Below, one piece after another: positions 1 to 7,991 of a stretch of DNA of 64,000 nucleotides (within the stretch, counting starts at the first letter, position 1; every line of letters begins with the position of its first letter). Under the pieces are notes generated by a model. The model searched no databases, was not told the origin of the DNA, and saw nothing but the letters and a program-made list of their open reading frames with translations. This DNA comes from Micromonospora sp. MW-13 (GTDB taxonomy: Bacteria; Actinomycetota; Actinomycetes; Mycobacteriales; Micromonosporaceae): positions 124,001 to 188,000 of the forward strand of contig NZ_QKKX01000005.1 of assembly GCF_003434305.1 (NCBI RefSeq), given 5' to 3'. A program made the translations under genes and the position numbers.

Positions 1-962
1 GTCAGCTCGCTGACGTCGGAGAGGTCGGCGTCGATCCCGTGCACCGTGCCGGTGCCGCGCACGGTCAGGCCGGTGGTGGTGAGGGTCACCTCGCCGCCCA
101 TCCGGGACAGCAGGGCGCGGAGCTGCTCGACCGGCTGGGCGCTGCTGCGCGGCCAGCCCCGCAGCGTCACCTCGCCCCCGGTGACCAGCGCGGCGGCGAA
201 GAACGGCACCGCGCCGGAGAGGTCCGGCTCGATCTCCCAGCCCCGCCCGCTCAGCGGACCCGGCTCGACGACCCAGACGTCCGGGACGCTGTCGTCGACG
301 GCCGCCCCGGCGGCCCGCAGCATCTGCACGGTCATCCGCAGGTGCGGCGCGGACGGGACCGGCGGGCCGACGTGCCGGACCACCACGCCCCGGTCGAAGC
401 GGGGCGCGGCCAGCAGCAGGCCGGAGACGAGCTGGCTGGAGGCGGAGGCGTCGATCACCACCTCGCCGCCGGCCACCCGGCCGGCACCGAACACGGTCAG
501 CGGCAGGCTGCCGGTGGTCGGGGTCTCGACCCGCACCCCGAGGGTGCGCAGCGCCCCGATCAGCGGGCCGAGCGGCCGGGTGCGGGCCTGCGGGTCGCCG
601 TCGAAGGTGACCCGCCCGTCGGCGAGGCCGGCGACCGGCGGCACGAACCGCATGATGGTGCCGGCCAGGCCGACGTCGACGTGTGCCGGGCCGGCCAGCG
701 GGTGCGGCCGGACCAGCCACCGGTCGTCGTCCGCGATCGACATGTGCGCGCCGAGTGCCCGCAGCCCGCCGGCCATCAGCTCGGTGTCCCGGGCCCGCAG
801 TGGCCCGGCCAGCGTGGAGGGACCGCTGGCCAGCGCGCTGAGCACCAGCGCGCGGGCGGTCATCGACTTGGAGCCGGGCAGCCGCAGCGTGGCCACCACC
901 GGATCGGACGCGGTCGGAGCGGTCCACGGCTGTAACGGCCGGGTCGCGGTCGGAATCCCCAC
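1..962 (-). CDS. aroA: 3-phosphoshikimate 1-carboxyvinyltransferase (EPSP synthase), 3' end cut by window
   Basis: This enzyme joins shikimate-3-phosphate and phosphoenolpyruvate in the shikimate pathway for aromatic amino acids. The visible 320 residues include the N-terminal signature LPGSKSMTARALVLSALASG, which binds both substrates, and the family's GTIMRFVPP segment. The C-terminal part, about 100 residues, lies left of the window. The GTG at 962 is the only start giving the correct frame just before the signature; there is no clear Shine-Dalgarno and a CAGAAT hexamer sits six bases upstream, so the message may be leaderless. It is divergent from the SRAP gene, as in mycobacteria (Rv3227/Rv3226c). 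Confidence 0.95.
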   Translation of the reverse strand, partial: MGIPTATRPLQPWTAPTASDPVVATLRLPGSKSMTARALVLSALASGPSTLAGPLRARDTELMAGGLRALGAHMSIADDDRWLVRPHPLAGPAHVDVGLAGTIMRFVPPVAGLADGRVTFDGDPQARTRPLGPLIGALRTLGVRVETPTTGSLPLTVFGAGRVAGGEVVIDASASSQLVSGLLLAAPRFDRGVVVRHVGPPVPSAPHLRMTVQMLRAAGAAVDDSVPDVWVVEPGPLSGRGWEIEPDLSGAVPFFAAALVTGGEVTLRGWPRSSAQPVEQLRALLSRMGGEVTLTTTGLTVRGTGTVHGIDADLSDVSEL

Positions 963-1063
963 GGTGACATTCTGCCGTGTCCCGCCCCGGCTCGGCGGGC
1001 CGGCGGGTCCGCTCCCGGTTGGCGGGACAGCCGAACGCGGCGCGGGACGTTAGCGTGTGCCCC

Positions 1064-1771
1064 ATGTGCGGGAGGTACGCGACGACCCGGGGCGCGGGTG
1101 AGCTGAGCGGGCTGTTCGAGTCGTACGACGAGACCGACGGCCGCGTCCGGTCGAGCCACAACGTGGCGCCCACCTCCGCCGTGCCGCTGGTCCGGCTCTC
1201 CGCCGAGGGGCACCGGGTCCTGTCCGCCGGCCGCTGGGGGTTCCTGCCGCCGTGGTCGCGCTCGCCGGGCGACGGGGCCCGGATGATCAACGCGCGGGCC
1301 GAGACGGTGGCCACCAGCCGGGCGTACGCGCCCGCGTTCGCCCGCCGCCGCTGTCTGGTCCCCGCCGACGGCTGGTACGAGTGGGTCCGCCGGCCGGAGG
1401 GCGGCCGGCGGGCCTACTACATGACCCCGGCCGACGCCTCCGTGCTCGCCCTGGCGGGCATCTGGACGACCTGGCAGGGGCCGGCCGGGCCCGTGCTGAC
1501 GTTCAGCGTGCTGACCACCGCTGCCGTCGGCGAACTGGCCGAGGTGCACGAGCGGATGCCGCTGCTGCTGCCCCGGGAGCGCTGGGCGTCCTGGTTGGGG
1601 CCCGTGGACGACCCGGCCGTGCTGCTCGCCCCGCCCGCCGCCGACTGGCTGGCCGGCCTGGAGGTCCGGCCGGTCGGGTCGGCGGTCGGCAACGTCCGCA
1701 ACGACGGGCCGCAGTTGACCGCCCGGGTGCCGGCGCAGACCGCGCTGACCGGGGACATCACGCTTTTCTGA
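1064..1771 (+). CDS. SRAP-domain protein (YedK/HMCES family), abasic-site DNA-protein crosslinker
   Basis: SRAP proteins crosslink through Cys2 to abasic sites in single-stranded DNA and shield them during replication. The protein (235 residues) begins MCGRYATT, so Met removal would expose the catalytic Cys2. Other family residues are visible: the Asn of INARAET, the Glu of DGWYEW and the His of EVHERMP. Start choice is forced by the need for Cys2. The core promoter hexamer TAGCGT (1051-1056) ends seven bases before the ATG and there is no ribosome-binding site, which suggests a leaderless transcript. It stands alone and is divergent from aroA. Confidence 0.93.
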   Translation: MCGRYATTRGAGELSGLFESYDETDGRVRSSHNVAPTSAVPLVRLSAEGHRVLSAGRWGFLPPWSRSPGDGARMINARAETVATSRAYAPAFARRRCLVPADGWYEWVRRPEGGRRAYYMTPADASVLALAGIWTTWQGPAGPVLTFSVLTTAAVGELAEVHERMPLLLPRERWASWLGPVDDPAVLLAPPAADWLAGLEVRPVGSAVGNVRNDGPQLTARVPAQTALTGDITLF

Positions 1772-1971
1772 CAAGCGACGAAGCACATTGTCGCGGACTG
1801 ATTCGCCAGGGTTGCGCCGGATCGTCGACCGCCTTTTTAGTCATTCTTCCCGCGAGACCCTTGTCCCCGTGTCCGGAAGTGCGATACAACACAGCGCCGG
1901 TAGTGGGCGACGATTCGCACGGTGCGAACGCCGCCCATCGATCTTTCCGGTCCCACGGGGGAGGTGGGTGG

Positions 1972-2364
1972 ATGACACGGGCGCGTATGCCCCGCCCGCA
2001 TGAGGTGGCCGCCGCACGACGAGATCCGCGACTGCTGCGGGCGTTGCGTGAACGGCGACAGGACGAAGCCTGGCGGACCAGAGGGACCTGCCAGAGTGTG
2101 GATCCGGAGACGTTCTTTCCGGCGCCCAACGAACCGGCCGATGTGGCGGTGGCCCTCTGTCGCAGTTGCGATGTACAGGGATCCTGCCTGGCCTGGGCGT
2201 TGGATGTCGGCGACTGCCACGGCGTCTGGGGCGGCACCACGCCGCGCGAGCGCCGGGCGATGCTGGTCGCCTGGCGCAGCGAGGTGGACCCGGACCCGGA
2301 CGCGGCCGACGAGGCCGGCCCGCCGGTGCGGGACCGGCTGCTCACCCTGGTCCCGCTGAGCTGA
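1972..2364 (+). CDS. WhiB-like iron-sulfur transcription factor
   Basis: Wbl proteins bind a [4Fe-4S] cluster through four cysteines and usually act with the primary sigma factor. In this 130-residue protein the cluster ligands are Cys40, Cys63, Cys66 and Cys72 (spacing 22-2-5), followed by the G-V-W-G-G turn at 84-88 and a basic stretch PRERRAM. A purine-rich site (gggggaggtg) sits about six bases before the ATG. It has an extra cysteine at 82 and a long acidic C-tail. It is not the WhiB1 orthologue, which is at 18255-18512; I cannot assign it to a named subfamily. The upstream 200 bases hold no gene. Confidence 0.9.
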   Translation: MTRARMPRPHEVAAARRDPRLLRALRERRQDEAWRTRGTCQSVDPETFFPAPNEPADVAVALCRSCDVQGSCLAWALDVGDCHGVWGGTTPRERRAMLVAWRSEVDPDPDAADEAGPPVRDRLLTLVPLS

Positions 2365-2495
2365 CCCGTCAAGGGCGCGGCGATCTTCGCCGGTGCCGGC
2401 GAGGGCCTGGTGGTCCGCCGTGCCCGGCGTACGGGCCGGGGCGCGATCCCGCGGCGGACCCACTGCGCCGTCCCGCCGACCCGCAGAATGGGCCC

Positions 2496-3113
2496 GTGCG
2501 GCACGACGACGAGATCGGGACACCACGCGGGCCGGCCCGGGTCGACACCGACCTGCCGGCCGGCCCGCCGTTCGCCCTGCTGGTGCTCGGGCACGGCGCG
2601 GGCGGCGATGTCAGCGCGCCCGACCTGGTCGCGGTCCGGGACGCGGCGGTCGCCGCCGGGGTGGCCGTGGTCCGGGTGACCCAGCCGTACCGGGTGGCCG
2701 GGCGGCGCGCCCCGGCCCCCGCCGGGCACCTCGACGAGGCGTGGACGGCGGTCGTGGCCGAGGTGCGCCGGCGACACCCCGCCGGGCGGGCGCTGGTGGT
2801 GGGCGGCCGGTCCAGCGGCGCCCGGGTGGCCTGCCGTACCGCAGTGGCCGTCGGCGCGGACGCGGTGCTGGCGCTGGCCTTCCCGCTGCACCCGCCGGGC
2901 CGGCCGGAGCGCTCCCGGGCGGCGGAACTGGCCACCGGCCTGCCGACGCTGGTGGTCAACGGCGACCGGGACCCCTTCGGCGTGCCCGCGGCGGGCCCGC
3001 CGGTCCGGGTGGTGGTCCGCCCCGGCGAGCGGCACGACCTGCGCGACGATCCGGCCGGCACGGCCGCCGTGGTGATCGACTGGCTGCGCGGGCGCGGCTG
3101 GGCGTCGCCCTGA
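2496..3113 (+). CDS. Alpha/beta hydrolase of the dienelactone hydrolase/KANL3-Tex30 type
   Basis: A 205-residue single-domain alpha/beta hydrolase, substrate unknown. The oxyanion-loop region reads LLVLGHGAGGD near residue 30, the nucleophile elbow reads GGRSSGARVA, an acid-turn motif VVNGDRDPFG follows, and the presumed catalytic His is in ERHDLRDD near the C terminus. The GTG start has no Shine-Dalgarno; CAGAAT lies six bases upstream, a weaker leaderless pattern. The gene sits alone between the WhiB-like gene and the SigR promoter region, so its context gives no functional clue. Confidence 0.8.
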   Translation: MRHDDEIGTPRGPARVDTDLPAGPPFALLVLGHGAGGDVSAPDLVAVRDAAVAAGVAVVRVTQPYRVAGRRAPAPAGHLDEAWTAVVAEVRRRHPAGRALVVGGRSSGARVACRTAVAVGADAVLALAFPLHPPGRPERSRAAELATGLPTLVVNGDRDPFGVPAAGPPVRVVVRPGERHDLRDDPAGTAAVVIDWLRGRGWASP

Positions 3114-3314
3114 CCGGCGGCCCCGGTCGCCCGCCACCCCCCGGACGCGGGCGGGCGGGACCGGAGCGCGGCCGTGACCGGGAGCGGCACGCGTCGTTGT
3201 CTCCGGTGGTGTCGGGTGCCCGATCCTGGCGACCGGCACCGTCCCTCCCAGGCCCTTCCTGGTCCCAGCGTCGGCGCTCGCCGGGGCCGGGACCAGGAAC
3301 GGGGGCGATCGGCC

Positions 3315-3341
3315 GGAATGCCAGGCGTGGCGGCCCGCGTT
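3315..3341 (+). promoter_or_regulatory. Candidate SigR-type promoter upstream of sigR
   Basis: GGAAT at 3315-3319 and GTT at 3339-3341 are separated by 19 bases, matching the known SigR/SigH promoter pattern of GGAAT and GTT spaced by 18-19. Transcription would begin near 3348, ahead of the GTG at 3384 that opens the extended sigR frame. This is what an autoregulatory loop would require. Confidence 0.65.
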
Positions 3342-3383
3342 ACCTCCCACGGACGAGATTTCTGCTTCAGGGGGGTGTGACCG

Positions 3384-4208
3384 GTGCCGACCGAGACACG
3401 GAGCCGGGAACGGGACGAGCGGGAGGCGCGGCAGCTCAGACGGCTGCTCAAGGCGCCGGAGTGGCCCGCCCCGGCGCGGCCGGACGGGCCCGCGGCGGTG
3501 AGGACCAGCACACCGGCCGAAAGTGAATCTGCGCCCGGGCCCTGGCGCGTATCCTCGGCGGGAAAGCATCCGACGCGAGGGGATGTGCGGTTGACCACCG
3601 AGAAGACGGACGAGCGCAGGGCCCGCTTCGAGCGGGATGCGATGCCCTTCGTCGATCAGCTCTACGCCGCCGGGCTGCGCATGACGCGCAATCCGGCCGA
3701 CGCGGAGGACCTGGTCCAGGAGACGTACCTGAAGGCGTACGCGGCCTTCCACCAGTTCGAACAGGGCACGAACCTGAAGGCCTGGCTGTACCGGATCCTG
3801 ACCAACACCTACATCAACTCCTACCGCAAACGGCAGCGCCAGCCGATCCAGGCGCCCACCGAGGAGATCACCGACTGGCAGCTCGCCGAGGCCGAGTCGC
3901 ACACCTCCAGCGGGCTCCGCTCGGCCGAGACCGAGGCGCTGGACCGACTGCCCGACAGCGACGTCAAGCAGGCCCTCCAGCAGTTGCCGGAGGAATTCCG
4001 GCTGGCCGTCTACCTCACCGATGTCGAGGGCTTCTCCTACAAGGAGGTGGCCGACATAATGGGCACCCCCATCGGCACGGTGATGTCGCGGCTGCACCGC
4101 GGCCGACGTAATCTGCGCAAGCTGCTCGAACGGTACGCCGCCGAGCGCGGCTTCACCGCTGCGCAGCCGGCCAAGGGTTCGACCGCCGCCGCCGGCCGGG
4201 AGGTGTGA
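3384..4208 (+). CDS. sigR: RNA polymerase ECF sigma factor SigR/SigH, with in-frame N-terminal extension
   Basis: SigR directs the thiol-oxidative-stress regulon and is held inactive by RsrA. Region 2 lies around [20 protein letters not shown] and the following AEDLVQET segment; region 4 contains [20 protein letters not shown]. The sigma core starts near TTG 3591, which has a good site (gagggg, 3577-3582) eight bases upstream; GTG 3585 is less well spaced. The frame remains open to GTG 3384, adding 69 residues, and that start lies just downstream of the SigR-like promoter. In Streptomyces an analogous longer, unstable SigR' isoform is made from the SigR-dependent promoter. One base separates the stop codon from rsrA. 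Confidence 0.93.
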   Translation: MPTETRSRERDEREARQLRRLLKAPEWPAPARPDGPAAVRTSTPAESESAPGPWRVSSAGKHPTRGDVRLTTEKTDERRARFERDAMPFVDQLYAAGLRMTRNPADAEDLVQETYLKAYAAFHQFEQGTNLKAWLYRILTNTYINSYRKRQRQPIQAPTEEITDWQLAEAESHTSSGLRSAETEALDRLPDSDVKQALQQLPEEFRLAVYLTDVEGFSYKEVADIMGTPIGTVMSRLHRGRRNLRKLLERYAAERGFTAAQPAKGSTAAAGREV

Positions 4209-4209
4209 C

Positions 4210-4497
4210 GTGAGCTGTGGGAAGCCGCACGAGACGGACTGCCACGAGGTGCTCGCGGAGGTCTACCTCTACCTGGACCTGGAGTGCGCCGAGGAGCGCC
4301 GCCTGCTGATCAGGCGCCACCTCGACGAGTGCGGGCCCTGCCTGCGCGAGTACGGCCTTGAGCAGGAGGTGAAGGCGCTGGTGGCTCGGTGCTGCGGCAA
4401 CGAGACCGCGCCGGAGCAGTTGCGCGAGCGGCTGCGGGTCCGCCTCACCGAGCTGATCGTCTTCGAGCCGACCGAGTCGCGCGAGCTGGCCGACTGA
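4210..4497 (+). CDS. rsrA: Redox-sensing zinc anti-sigma factor RsrA/RshA
   Basis: RsrA binds SigR in the reduced, zinc-loaded state and releases it upon disulfide formation. In this 95-residue protein the ZAS-family motif H-x3-C-x2-C is His37-Cys41-Cys44, and Cys3, His7, Cys11, Cys61 and Cys62 sit at the same positions as in Streptomyces coelicolor RsrA. The Cys expected at 31 is Arg, with a Cys at 26 instead. The GTG start follows the sigR stop by one base, so translation is coupled. Its pairing with sigR makes the assignment firm. Confidence 0.94.
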   Translation: MSCGKPHETDCHEVLAEVYLYLDLECAEERRLLIRRHLDECGPCLREYGLEQEVKALVARCCGNETAPEQLRERLRVRLTELIVFEPTESRELAD

Positions 4498-4515
4498 CGG
4501 GTACCCGCCACGACC

Positions 4516-4559
4516 ACACGATGGTGGCCCGGGTCGGTCGACCCGGGCCACCATCGTGT
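4516..4559. terminator. Perfect 21-bp inverted repeat between convergent rsrA and bL37 genes
   Basis: Two perfectly complementary 21-base arms (4516-4536 and 4539-4559) are separated by only two bases. The hairpin lies 18 bases after rsrA and 45 bases beyond the end of the bL37 gene on the other strand. It probably terminates both transcripts. There is no T-tract, as is usual in high-GC actinomycetes. Confidence 0.85.
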
Positions 4560-4603
4560 CCCGGCCCCGTGGGCCGGGGGCGGCGGGCAGGCCGCCGCGC
4601 CGG

Positions 4604-4678
4604 TCAGGAGTTGGGGCGCTTGCCGTGGTTCGCGCTGCTCTTCTTCCGGGCCTTCTTCTTCCGGGACTTCTTCGCCAT
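4604..4678 (-). CDS. Ribosomal protein bL37 (24 residues)
   Basis: The 24-residue product begins MAKKSRKKKARKK and ends NHGKRPNS. This very basic peptide matches the actinobacterial large-subunit protein bL37 first seen in mycobacterial ribosome structures. A strong Shine-Dalgarno (gaggaggt) lies five bases before the ATG. Gene finders often miss it because of its length. It is convergent with rsrA and shares the terminator at 4516-4559. The identification rests on the lysine/arginine-rich body and the invariant-looking NHGKRPN tail, recalled from the family rather than from a search. Confidence 0.85.
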   Translation of the reverse strand: MAKKSRKKKARKKSSANHGKRPNS

Positions 4679-4944
4679 GTCGACCTCCTCAGGTGCTGGT
4701 CACTTCCGCCCGCGAGAGAACGCGGCGGTGGTCGGATACCGGCCCTCGGACACCCGCGGGCCGACCCGCTGATGCTAGTGCGGCCGGCGTCCGGCGTGGT
4801 CCGCCGGGGCAGTGCTCGCGCGCGACCCCTGTCCCGTCCCGGGCGCGACGCGTGTCGTACGCCGTCACCCACTCCGCCCCCGCCACGAGCCGGCGCATGA
4901 TTGGATACCGATCGCAGACACACCGGTGGAGAGGGAGGTCCGAC

Positions 4945-5160
4945 ATGGCCGAGGAGATCCGCGCCGAGATGGTGGCCAATGTGTGGAAGGTCGTCGCGGC
5001 GGCCGGGGACACCGTCGCCGAGGGGGACACCCTGGTGATCCTGGAGTCGATGAAGATGGAGATCCCGGTCATCGCCGAGGCCGACGGTGTCGTCCAGCAG
5101 CTCGCGGTCAGCGAGGGCGACGTGGTGCAGGACGGCGACCTGATCGCTGTGATCGGTTGA
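4945..5160 (+). CDS. 71-residue biotin/lipoyl attachment protein (TB7.3 type)
   Basis: This is a free-standing biotin carrier domain. The attachment site is the Lys of ESMKMEIP, in the hairpin between the two halves of the barrel, and the second half ends GDLIAVIG. It closely resembles the M. tuberculosis 7.3-kDa biotinylated protein Rv3221c, which is also beside the SigH/RshA genes. A good ribosome-binding site (gggaggt) precedes the ATG. Length and motif fit a complete protein. The carboxylase or transcarboxylase partner is not in the window. Confidence 0.92.
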   Translation: MAEEIRAEMVANVWKVVAAAGDTVAEGDTLVILESMKMEIPVIAEADGVVQQLAVSEGDVVQDGDLIAVIG

Positions 5161-5672
5161 CCGGCCTGCTGGTCCGGCGGGCCGACGAGGCCGACTTCGC
5201 GGCGGTGGCCCGGCTGACCGTCGCCGCGTACGAGGCCGACGGGCAGCTCAAGGGGGAGAACGGCTACGCCGTCGCGCTCGCCGACGTGGCGACCCGGGCG
5301 GCCGGTGGCGAGGTGCTGGTCGCCGTGGACGAGGCCACCGGCGAGCTGCTCGGGTCGGTCACGTTCGTGCTGCCCGGCACCCCGTACGCCGAACTCTGCG
5401 GCCCCGGCGAGGCCGAGTTCCGGATGCTCGCGGTGGACCCGGCCGCCCAGGGCCGGGGAGCCGGCGCGGCGCTGGTGCGGGCCTGCCTGTCCCGCGCCAC
5501 CGGGCTGGGCTGCTCGGCGGTGGTGATCTGTGTCCGGGCCGGTTTCGCCGAGGCCGGCCGGAGGCTCTACGAGCGGCTGGGCTTCGTCCGCACGCCGGAG
5601 CGGGACTGGTCGCCGTTGCCCGGGGTGGAGCTGCTCGGCCTGCGCCGGGAACTGCCCGCGCCGACCCCCTGA
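5157..5672 (+). CDS. GNAT-family N-acetyltransferase
   Basis: A 171-residue GCN5-type acyltransferase. The acetyl-CoA loop reads VDPAAQGRGAGAALV (motif A, Q/RxxGxG/A) and the C-terminal element reads RRLYERLGFVRTPERDW. The substrate is unknown. The TTG at 5157 overlaps the stop codon of the biotin carrier gene by three bases, so the two are probably co-translated; no better in-frame ATG or GTG exists at this point. The last codons lie in a tandemly duplicated 25-bp segment shared with the convergent tetR gene. Confidence 0.85.
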   Translation: MTGLLVRRADEADFAAVARLTVAAYEADGQLKGENGYAVALADVATRAAGGEVLVAVDEATGELLGSVTFVLPGTPYAELCGPGEAEFRMLAVDPAAQGRGAGAALVRACLSRATGLGCSAVVICVRAGFAEAGRRLYERLGFVRTPERDWSPLPGVELLGLRRELPAPTP

Positions 5673-5710
5673 CGCTCAGCCCTCGCCGACCCCCTGACGC
5701 TCAGCCCTCG
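5661..5710. repeat. Perfect 25-bp tandem duplication at the junction of two convergent genes
   Basis: Positions 5661-5685 and 5686-5710 are identical. The first copy holds the GNAT stop codon and the second holds the TetR stop codon (complement at 5701-5703). In a single-copy ancestor both genes would have ended inside one unit with overlapping 3' ends. Confidence 0.95.
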
Positions 5711-6267
5711 CCGATCCTGGCGAGCAGTTCGTCGGCCACCTCCAGGGCGAGCTTGCGCCGCTCGGCGTCGGTGACGTGCGGGCCGCGGATCGCGAACCAG
5801 CTGCTGTGCACGGCGAACAGCGCCACCGAGGCGCGTAGCTGGGCGCCCGGTGAGTCGTCGCCCCGGGCCAGCGCCAGGGCCAGCCGCATCATCCGGTCGC
5901 GCATCCGCTGCCCGGCGGTGAGGCTCTTCAGCACGGTCTGGTTCTGCTCGAAGAAGCGCATCACCGAGGGCTCCTCGGCGGCGAACATGGTGTCGGCGTA
6001 CCGGGCGATCAGCTCCTGCCGGGTCGCCACCGTGGCCGGCCGTCCCTCGGCCCAGGCGATCAGCGCGTCCATCCGGTCCAGCCGGTCGTCGACGAAGCTG
6101 CTGACGATCTCGTCCTTGCTCTTGAAGTGGTAGTAGAGCGCGGCCTTGGTCACGTTGAGCCGCTCGGCGATCTCGCGTAGCGATGTCTTCTCGTACCCCT
6201 GCTCGGTGAAGAGCTCCAGGGCCACGGTCTTGATGCGCTCCCGCGTGCCGCCTGTGCTCTCTCTCAC
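5701..6267 (-). CDS. TetR-family repressor
   Basis: A 188-residue one-component repressor. The N-terminal helix-turn-helix includes TSLREIAERLNVTKAALYYH (residues about 28-47), the classic TetR signature. The rest is an all-helical ligand domain with no identifiable specificity. The GTG at 6267 gives the usual short arm before the DNA-binding domain. It is divergent from the MFS exporter at 6380 with a palindrome between them, so it most likely represses that exporter and perhaps itself. Confidence 0.9.
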   Translation of the reverse strand: MRESTGGTRERIKTVALELFTEQGYEKTSLREIAERLNVTKAALYYHFKSKDEIVSSFVDDRLDRMDALIAWAEGRPATVATRQELIARYADTMFAAEEPSVMRFFEQNQTVLKSLTAGQRMRDRMMRLALALARGDDSPGAQLRASVALFAVHSSWFAIRGPHVTDAERRKLALEVADELLARIGEG

Positions 6268-6286
6268 CGTGGACCACCCAACTCGT

Positions 6287-6339
6287 TTGACGTCATGTTG
6301 CTACCGAACCTACCGTGCGGCTAGTAAGGTAGCTAGCCG
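6287..6339 (+). promoter_or_regulatory. Promoter with overlapping TetR-type operator before the MFS exporter
   Basis: TTGACG (6287-6292) and TACCGT (6311-6316) with an 18-base spacer resemble a primary sigma promoter reading into the exporter. A palindrome of 7-base arms (CGGCTAG and CTAGCCG, 6318-6339, spacer 8) covers the expected start point near 6323. Binding by the divergent TetR there would block initiation. Confidence 0.55.
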
Positions 6340-6379
6340 GCCGGCAAGTAAGTCAGTCACATCTCGGGGGAGTTTACCG

Positions 6380-7972
6380 ATGACCCAGGCGGAGCAGCAG
6401 ACCGTGGAGCGACGACCCAACGTCCGGGTGGTCCTCTTCGGCCTGATGATCGCGATGATGCTCGCGATGCTCGACAACATGATCGTCAGCACCGCACTGC
6501 CGCGGATCGTCGGCGAGTTCGGCGGGGTGGACCACTTCACCTGGGTGGTCACCGCGTACGTGCTGGGCACCACCGTCTCGACCCCGATCTGGGGCAAGCT
6601 GGGCGACCTCTACGGCCGCAAGTCCGTCTTCCTCACCTCGGTGGTCGTCTTCCTGATCGGCTCGGCGCTGTGCGGGATGGCCGGCTCAGGGGCGTTCGGC
6701 GGGACGGACAGCGGCATGGTCGAGCTGATCGCCTTCCGGGCGGTCCAGGGCCTCGGCGCGGGTGGCCTGATGGTCGGCGTGATGGCGATCATCGGCGACC
6801 TGGTCCCGCCCCGGGAGCGGGGCCGCTACCAGGGCATGATCGCCGGCATCATGGCCATCGCCATGGTCGCCGGCCCGCTGGTCGGCGGGTTCATCACCGA
6901 CAACCTCTCCTGGCGCTGGGCGTTCTACGTCAACCTGCCGCTCGGCGGCGTCGCGCTGGTGCTGCTCGCCACCACCATGCACCTGCCGAAGTACCGCACC
7001 GAGCACCGGATCGACTGGCTCGGCGCGGGGCTGCTCTCGGTCGGCATCACCGCGATCGTGCTGATCACCACCTGGGGCGGCAACTCCTACGACTGGGTCT
7101 CCCCGCAGATCCTCGGCCTGGTGGCGCTGGCCCTGGTCGCCCTCGTCGTGTTCGGCCTCGTCGAGCGCCGGGCCCCGGAGCCGATCCTGCCCCTGGGGCT
7201 GTTCGCCAACCGCAACTTCGCGCTGATCTCGGTGATCGGTTTCCTGCTCGGCTTCGCGATGTTCGGCGCGATGAACTTCCTGCCGCTCTACCAGCAGACG
7301 GTGCAGGGGGCCTCGGCCACCAACAGCGGCCTGCTGCTGCTCCCGCTGATGTTCGGCATGCTGGTGGTCTCGCTGGTGGTCGGCCGGGCGATCACGAAGA
7401 CCGGCCGGTACCGGATGTTCCCGATCGTCGGCGGCGCGGTGATGGTCGCGGGCCTGGCGCTGCTGACCCGGCTCGACGTCGGCACCGGCAAGTGGGAGTC
7501 CTCGCTCTACATGGTCGTCCTCGGCGTCGGCATGGGCTTCCTCATGCAGACGTCGATGCTGATCGCGCAGAACAGCGTCGAGCAGAAGGACCTCGGCGCG
7601 GCCAGCGGCGCGGCCACCTTCTTCCGTTCCATCGGCGGCTCGTTCGGCATCTCGCTGTTCGGCGCGATCTTCGCCAACCGGCTCGCCGGCTCGTCCGCCG
7701 GGTCCGCGTTCAGCGGCGGGGGCGGCGAGGGCGGCCAGCTCGACCTGGACAAGCTCAAGGAGCTGCCGGCGCAGGCCCGGGAGTTGGTGCTCGGTGGCCT
7801 CTCCGACGCCATCTCGCACGTCTTCTGGTGGGCGGTGCTGTTCACCGTCCTGGTGCCGGTGCTCGCCTGGTTCATCCGGGAGGTCCCGCTGCGCTCGACC
7901 AACGACACCCCGCCGGCGGACACCGGCGAGGAGCAGGCCGAGGTCGCCCTCGGCCGGGCCCCCTCGGCCTGA
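6380..7972 (+). CDS. MFS drug exporter, DHA2 (14-helix) family
   Basis: A 530-residue proton-coupled efflux transporter. Motif C-like and DHA2 features are visible: LDNMIVSTALPRIVGEFGG in helix 1, GKLGDLYGRK between helices 2 and 3, and RAVQGLGAGGLM in helix 4. About 14 hydrophobic segments fit the DHA2 family, with a short cytoplasmic tail ending in an acidic Ala-rich stretch. The start is the ATG at 6380 behind ctcgggggag. Control is probably by the adjacent TetR protein. The substrate cannot be told from sequence. Confidence 0.92.
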   Translation: MTQAEQQTVERRPNVRVVLFGLMIAMMLAMLDNMIVSTALPRIVGEFGGVDHFTWVVTAYVLGTTVSTPIWGKLGDLYGRKSVFLTSVVVFLIGSALCGMAGSGAFGGTDSGMVELIAFRAVQGLGAGGLMVGVMAIIGDLVPPRERGRYQGMIAGIMAIAMVAGPLVGGFITDNLSWRWAFYVNLPLGGVALVLLATTMHLPKYRTEHRIDWLGAGLLSVGITAIVLITTWGGNSYDWVSPQILGLVALALVALVVFGLVERRAPEPILPLGLFANRNFALISVIGFLLGFAMFGAMNFLPLYQQTVQGASATNSGLLLLPLMFGMLVVSLVVGRAITKTGRYRMFPIVGGAVMVAGLALLTRLDVGTGKWESSLYMVVLGVGMGFLMQTSMLIAQNSVEQKDLGAASGAATFFRSIGGSFGISLFGAIFANRLAGSSAGSAFSGGGGEGGQLDLDKLKELPAQARELVLGGLSDAISHVFWWAVLFTVLVPVLAWFIREVPLRSTNDTPPADTGEEQAEVALGRAPSA

Positions 7973-7991
7973 CCACCGCCTGCCCGGTCGG

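Noticed and set aside
3523..3555. Primary sigma promoter for the short SigR form (tatcct at 3550)
   Set aside because: No acceptable -35 element lies at 16-19 bases; left unannotated although such a promoter would be expected.
1758..4097. 779-codon open frame on the minus strand over whiB-like, hydrolase and sigR genes
   Set aside because: It has Arg/Pro/Gly-rich composition and no motif, and it is antisense to well-supported genes. Long spurious frames are common at this GC.
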